17,463 nt of DNA, taken from assembly GCA_021790715.1 (NCBI GenBank), contig JAJYGK010000112.1, forward strand, positions 1 through 17,463, written 5' to 3'. The DNA comes from Chloroflexota bacterium. GTDB lineage: Bacteria; Chloroflexota; Limnocylindria; Limnocylindrales; CSP1-4. Shown one piece after another: positions 14,375 to 17,463 of this stretch (the first letter of the stretch is position 1; each line of letters starts with the position of its first letter). Made by a program: the position numbers and the translations under genes. The notes under the pieces are model-generated. The model did no database searches. It had not been told where the DNA came from and saw only the letters and a list, made by a program, of their open reading frames with translations.

Positions 14375-15586
14375 GTGGCGGGCGACGGGCCGGCTCCCGC
14401 ATCGCGCTCCCCGCTGGGACAGGCCCGCACACGGCCGACCGTCACGGATCAGGCCGCCGCGCAGCCGCAGGCCGTCATGGGACCCGCCGGCGCGCGGCAA
14501 CGTGCCGTCGCGCGGCAACGTGCCGGCGCGCAGCAACGTGGCGACGCGCGGCAACGTGCCGGCGCGCGGCAGCCCGCCGTCGACTCCGCTCCCGAGGACC
14601 CGCCCGAACGTCTCCGGTCCGCCCTGGCCGGCGTCCGCGCCGTCCTGCTCGACATGGACGGGGTGGTCGTGCTGCGAGGTCGCCCGATCCCGGGCGCCGG
14701 GGACGCGGTCGCCGCGCTGCGCGATCGCGGTCTCCCCTTCCGCTTCCTCACGAACAGCTCGCTGTGGAGCCGCGAGGGCCTGTCCGCCCGGCTGAGCGAG
14801 GCCGGCATCGCGGTCGCCCCGGGAGAGATCGTCACGGCGCTCTCCGCCAGCGCGTCGCTCACCGCGCGCCGGTGGCCGGGACGGCCGCTGTACGTGCTTG
14901 CCGCACCTGACGCCCTCCGCGAGTTCGACGGCCAGCACCTCGTGTCGGACGAGGAGGCAGACGCCCTGGCGGCCGCGCAGGCAGCCGGACGCATGCCGGT
15001 CGCCGGCGCGGTCGGCCCGGCGGCCGGGGGCACGGCCGTCGCCGCGGTGGTCGTCGGCGACGCGGGCCGCGGCTTCACCTACGAGCGACTGAACACCGCG
15101 TTCCGGCTGGTCCGCGGCGGCGCACGGCTCGTGGCGGTGCACCGCAACCGCTGGTGGCTCACACCGGACGGCGCCACGATCGACTCGGGGGCGTTCGTCA
15201 GGGCGCTCGAGTACGCGGCCGGCCGCCGATCGTTCCTGGTCGGCAAGCCGTCGCCCGCCTTCTTCCGTGCCGCGCTCGCGACCTTCGTCGCCGGCGGCGT
15301 CCCTGCCACCGTGGCCGCACCCCCGGCCGGAGACGACGGGTCCGGCCCGGCATCCGCCGACGACGGCCGGAGGGCATCCGGGCCGGACCCCGCGGCCGTC
15401 CTCATGGTCGGCGACGACCTGCAGACCGACATCGCCGCGGCGCATCGCGTGGGCCTGCGCACGGCCTTCGTGCTCTCCGGCAAGCACGGCGCCGCGGAGC
15501 TGGAGGCATGCCGGAGCCGGGGCCGCGACGACCTGCCGGACGCGGTCGCCCCCTCGCTGTCCGGGATCGTCGCCGCGCTAGACTGA
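14375..15586 (+). CDS. HAD superfamily hydrolase, subfamily IIA (NagD-like sugar-phosphate phosphatase)
   Basis: A 403-residue protein whose C-terminal 320 residues form a NagD/phosphoglycolate-phosphatase-type HAD hydrolase; the exact phosphoester substrate is unknown. The motifs are in order: motif I LLDMDGVV with nucleophile D93 and D95, motif II FLTNSS with T126, motif III Lys at 291 (VGKPSPAFF), and motif IV VGDDLQTDI with D347-D348. The C2-type cap lies between motifs II and III. Residues 1-80 are an unusual disordered extension; its middle is encoded by an 18-bp tandem repeat. A second Gly/Ala/Asp-rich insertion separates motifs III and IV. The start is uncertain: GTG 14375 has a good ribosome site, ATG 14360 and ATG 14477 are in frame. 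It follows the zinc-ribbon gene by 23 bp, so they are probably co-transcribed. Confidence 0.85.
   Translation: MAGDGPAPASRSPLGQARTRPTVTDQAAAQPQAVMGPAGARQRAVARQRAGAQQRGDARQRAGARQPAVDSAPEDPPERLRSALAGVRAVLLDMDGVVVLRGRPIPGAGDAVAALRDRGLPFRFLTNSSLWSREGLSARLSEAGIAVAPGEIVTALSASASLTARRWPGRPLYVLAAPDALREFDGQHLVSDEEADALAAAQAAGRMPVAGAVGPAAGGTAVAAVVVGDAGRGFTYERLNTAFRLVRGGARLVAVHRNRWWLTPDGATIDSGAFVRALEYAAGRRSFLVGKPSPAFFRAALATFVAGGVPATVAAPPAGDDGSGPASADDGRRASGPDPAAVLMVGDDLQTDIAAAHRVGLRTAFVLSGKHGAAELEACRSRGRDDLPDAVAPSLSGIVAALD
14489..14578 (+). repeat. Five tandem copies of an 18-bp unit inside the HAD gene
   Basis: The unit GGCGCGCGGCAACGTGCC occurs at 14489, 14507, 14525, 14543 and 14561, each copy 18 bp, with one to four changes and the last copy most diverged. 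It encodes six-residue repeats (GARQRA, VARQRA, GAQQRG, DARQRA, GARQPA). Each unit holds GGCA-ACG-TGCC, so the array can also form interleaved hairpins. Copy number is likely to vary between strains. Confidence 0.9.
15557..15584 (+). promoter_or_regulatory. Candidate promoter of the dehydrogenase gene
   Basis: CTGTCC (15557-15562) and TAGACT (15579-15584) lie 16 bp apart at the very end of the HAD gene, giving a leader of about 50 nt before ATG 15643. The -35 match is weak; the -10 resembles the TAGTCT elements elsewhere in the window. Confidence 0.3.
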
Positions 15587-15642
15587 CCGCTGCCGCCCCT
15601 TTCGCTTCGACGGCAGTCGCAGGCTGGACGAGGACAGACGAG

Positions 15643-17220
15643 ATGACGAGCGCGGCCGAACCGCGGATCAAGATCACCTATGCGACGCTGCGGAACGACA
15701 ACGAACAGCTGCACGCCGACTACGAGGCGGGCCTGGAGCGGGCGCGAGCCGAGCTGGGACAGACGCACCCGCTGTACGTGAACGGCGAGCCGCGGCAGGG
15801 TGAGGGCACGTACGACGACTACTCCCCCATCGACGGGACGCTCGTGGGCCGCTTTGCGAAGGGGACACGACATGACGTCCGCGATGCCATCGCCGCCGCC
15901 CGCGCGGCATTCCCGGCGTGGAGCGGCCGGCCGTGGCAGGAGCGCGTGGCGCTCCTCCGCCGCGCCGCCGACATCATCAGCGAGCGGCAGATGGAGTTCT
16001 CGGCGCTGACCGCGATCGAGGTCGGCAAGAACCGGCTCGAGGCGCTGGGCGATGTCGAGGAGACCGCCGACCTGATCCGCTGGTACTGCGACCAGATCGA
16101 GCAGCACGACGGCTTCGACCACCCGATGGGAAACCTCGGCGACGAGACGGTGCACACGCGCTCGGTGCTGAAGCCGTTCGGCGTGTGGGCCGTGATCGCG
16201 CCGTTCAACTTCCCGGCGTCGCTGTTCGGCGGCCCCGCCGGCGGAGCGCTCGTGGCCGGCAACACCGTCGTCCTCAAGCCCGCGTCGGACAGCAGCCTGA
16301 TGGGCCTGAAGCTGTACGAGGCGTTCGTCGACGCGGGGATCCCGGGCGGTGTCGTCAACTTCGTGACTGGGCCGGGTTCGACGGTCGGGGCCGAGCTGGC
16401 GGAAAACCGCGGCGTCGACGGGCTGACGTTCACCGGCTCGTACGAGGTCGGGTTCGACCTGTACCGGCACTTCGCGAAGGACTTCCCGAAGCCGGTCATC
16501 GTCGAGATGGGCGGCAAGAACCCGGCCATCGTCAGCCGCTCGGCAGACCTCGAGGAGGCCGCCGAGGGGATCATGCGGTCGGCCTTCGGGTTCGGCGGGC
16601 AGAAGTGCTCGGCGTGCAGCCGGGTCTACGTCGAGCGCGAGGTCAAGGACGAGCTGATCCGCCTGCTCGTCGAGAAGACGAACGCGATCGCGATCGGCGA
16701 CCCGAACGACCGGAACAACTGGCTCGGGCCGGTGGTGAACCAGGCCGCGGTCGACAAGTACGAGCAGGCCGTCGAGGAGGCACGCGCGGCCGGGACGATC
16801 GTCACGGGCGGCGAGCGGCTCACGGGCGGCATCTACGACAAGGGCTACTACGTCGCGCCGACGATCGTCGACGGGCTGCCGTTCGACCATCGCCTCTTCC
16901 GGGAGGAACTCTTCGTCCCGTTCGTGGTGATCGGTGCGGTCGACACGCTCGACCAGGCGATGGAGCTCGCGAACGACAATGTCTACGGGCTCACCGCGGG
17001 CTTCTACGGCGAGGACCGCTCGCAGGTCGACGCGTTCCTCCGGGCGATCCAGGCCGGCGTGGTCTACGTGAACCGGCGCGCCGGGGCGACGACGGGCGCC
17101 TGGCCGGGCGTGCAGCCGTTCGGCGGCTGGAAGGGCTCGGGCACCACGGGCAAGTCCGGCGGCGGCTTCTACTACGTGCAGCAGTACATGCACGAGCAGA
17201 GCCAGACGATCATCGACTGA
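15643..17220 (+). CDS. pruA: Aldehyde dehydrogenase, probable L-glutamate gamma-semialdehyde dehydrogenase
   Basis: Oxidises L-glutamate 5-semialdehyde (from 1-pyrroline-5-carboxylate) to glutamate with NAD+, the second step of proline breakdown. The 525 residues fit the stand-alone RocA/PruA group. Shared features are PLYVNGEPRQGEGTYDDYSP, APFNFPASLFGG with the oxyanion Asn at 189, NTVVLKPASDSS, LTFTGSYEVGFDLY, VEMGGKNPAIV with the base Glu at 288, and FGFGGQKCSACSRVYV with the nucleophile Cys at 322. The ending, GVVYVNRRAGATTGAWPG, PFGGWKGSGTTGKSGG and YMHEQSQTIID, is close to that of P5C dehydrogenases. The start is ATG 15643, with GAGG about 9 nt upstream. No proline dehydrogenase gene lies nearby, so another semialdehyde substrate is possible. 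It has a possible promoter of its own. Confidence 0.87.
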   Translation: MTSAAEPRIKITYATLRNDNEQLHADYEAGLERARAELGQTHPLYVNGEPRQGEGTYDDYSPIDGTLVGRFAKGTRHDVRDAIAAARAAFPAWSGRPWQERVALLRRAADIISERQMEFSALTAIEVGKNRLEALGDVEETADLIRWYCDQIEQHDGFDHPMGNLGDETVHTRSVLKPFGVWAVIAPFNFPASLFGGPAGGALVAGNTVVLKPASDSSLMGLKLYEAFVDAGIPGGVVNFVTGPGSTVGAELAENRGVDGLTFTGSYEVGFDLYRHFAKDFPKPVIVEMGGKNPAIVSRSADLEEAAEGIMRSAFGFGGQKCSACSRVYVEREVKDELIRLLVEKTNAIAIGDPNDRNNWLGPVVNQAAVDKYEQAVEEARAAGTIVTGGERLTGGIYDKGYYVAPTIVDGLPFDHRLFREELFVPFVVIGAVDTLDQAMELANDNVYGLTAGFYGEDRSQVDAFLRAIQAGVVYVNRRAGATTGAWPGVQPFGGWKGSGTTGKSGGGFYYVQQYMHEQSQTIID

Positions 17221-17246
17221 CCGGGGCGGCCATTGCGGTTCCCCGG
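17221..17246 (+). terminator. GC hairpin directly after the dehydrogenase stop
   Basis: CCGGGG (17221-17226) can pair with CCCCGG (17241-17246) across a 14-nt loop. A further CCCGGGG lies at 17263-17269. No T-run follows, so this is only a possible terminator. Confidence 0.3.
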
Positions 17247-17423
17247 GGGGCGACACGCCGATCCCGGGGCCGGCCTGCGGGCGCGCGCCTGCCGCGGCCT
17301 GCGTCTGCATTCGCCCGATCCGCCGGTCCGGGGGCGGCCGGCCTTCGGCTGTGTCCACCGACTCGGCGGCGCCTGCCCCGGGCGCTGGCACCCCTCGTCG
17401 TTCGCGTGCTCGCGCATCGGGTC

Positions 17424-17463
17424 GCGGGGCACCTCCGCCGCGGGGCACCCCCGCCGCGGGGCA
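17424..17463 (+). repeat. 16-bp tandem repeat running off the end of the window
   Basis: GCGGGGCACCTCCGCC (17424-17439) is followed by GCGGGGCACCCCCGCC (17440-17455) and GCGGGGCA (17456-17463), where the window stops. The rest of the 243 bp after the dehydrogenase gene shows no supportable gene. Confidence 0.75.

Noticed and set aside
15079..17448. Reverse-strand frame of nearly 800 codons opposite the dehydrogenase
   Set aside because: Antisense shadow of a strongly conserved gene; composition dominated by Arg, Asp, Val and Leu, with no motif.

Overview
The window is very GC-rich (by eye above 70%), densely packed and chromosomal in character. I see no insertion sequence, prophage, CRISPR array, rRNA or tRNA. 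Three things suggest a high-GC Chloroflexota lineage (Limnocylindria/Ellin6529-like), with an actinobacterium as the alternative: the zwf-opcA-pgl order, a small two-part zinc-ribbon protein of a type I associate with Chloroflexota, and the strong G/C third-position bias. This placement is inference.

Layout. (1) 1-3367, + strand: the 3' part of zwf, then opcA and pgl, an oxidative pentose-phosphate operon. (2) 3396-3959, - strand: a PAP2-family membrane phosphatase (BcrC-like), divergent from a stand-alone EVE-domain protein at 4127-4588. (3) 4753-5577: a protein with an N-terminal zinc ribbon, one membrane helix and a long low-complexity tail. (4) 5653-6932: an EntS-like MFS exporter whose 5' end appears frameshifted. 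(5) 7065-9201: a molybdate cluster of HTH-TOBE regulator, modA and modB, joined by ATGA overlaps. It is preceded by a large inverted repeat, and no modC is visible. (6) 9277-13432, - strand, transcribed leftwards: a YhaO/SbcD-like metallophosphoesterase, a YhaN-like SMC-type ATPase with two membrane helices, and an EamA-type transporter that seems to start at a CTG overlapping the ATPase stop. (7) 13433-14006: a 574-bp divergent intergenic region holding several families of GC-rich tandem repeats and a candidate promoter. (8) 14007-15586: a small zinc-ribbon protein and a HAD-IIA phosphatase with an 18-bp minisatellite in its N-terminal coding region. (9) 15643-17220: an aldehyde dehydrogenase, probably L-glutamate gamma-semialdehyde dehydrogenase. 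It is followed by hairpins and another short tandem repeat that runs off the window.

How the genes work together. zwf, opcA and pgl make NADPH and 6-phosphogluconate from glucose 6-phosphate. The regulator and modAB form a molybdate uptake and sensing unit that must borrow an ATPase from elsewhere. The YhaO/YhaN-like pair would process DNA ends, possibly at the membrane. Its nuclease half has lost canonical residues in two metal-site motifs, which makes this operon the best candidate for unusual biology. I did not find a clearly new multi-gene system. The strongest leads are the altered nuclease with its membrane-anchored ATPase, the CTG-coupled transporter, the inverted repeat before the molybdate regulator, and the repeat-rich divergent promoter region.
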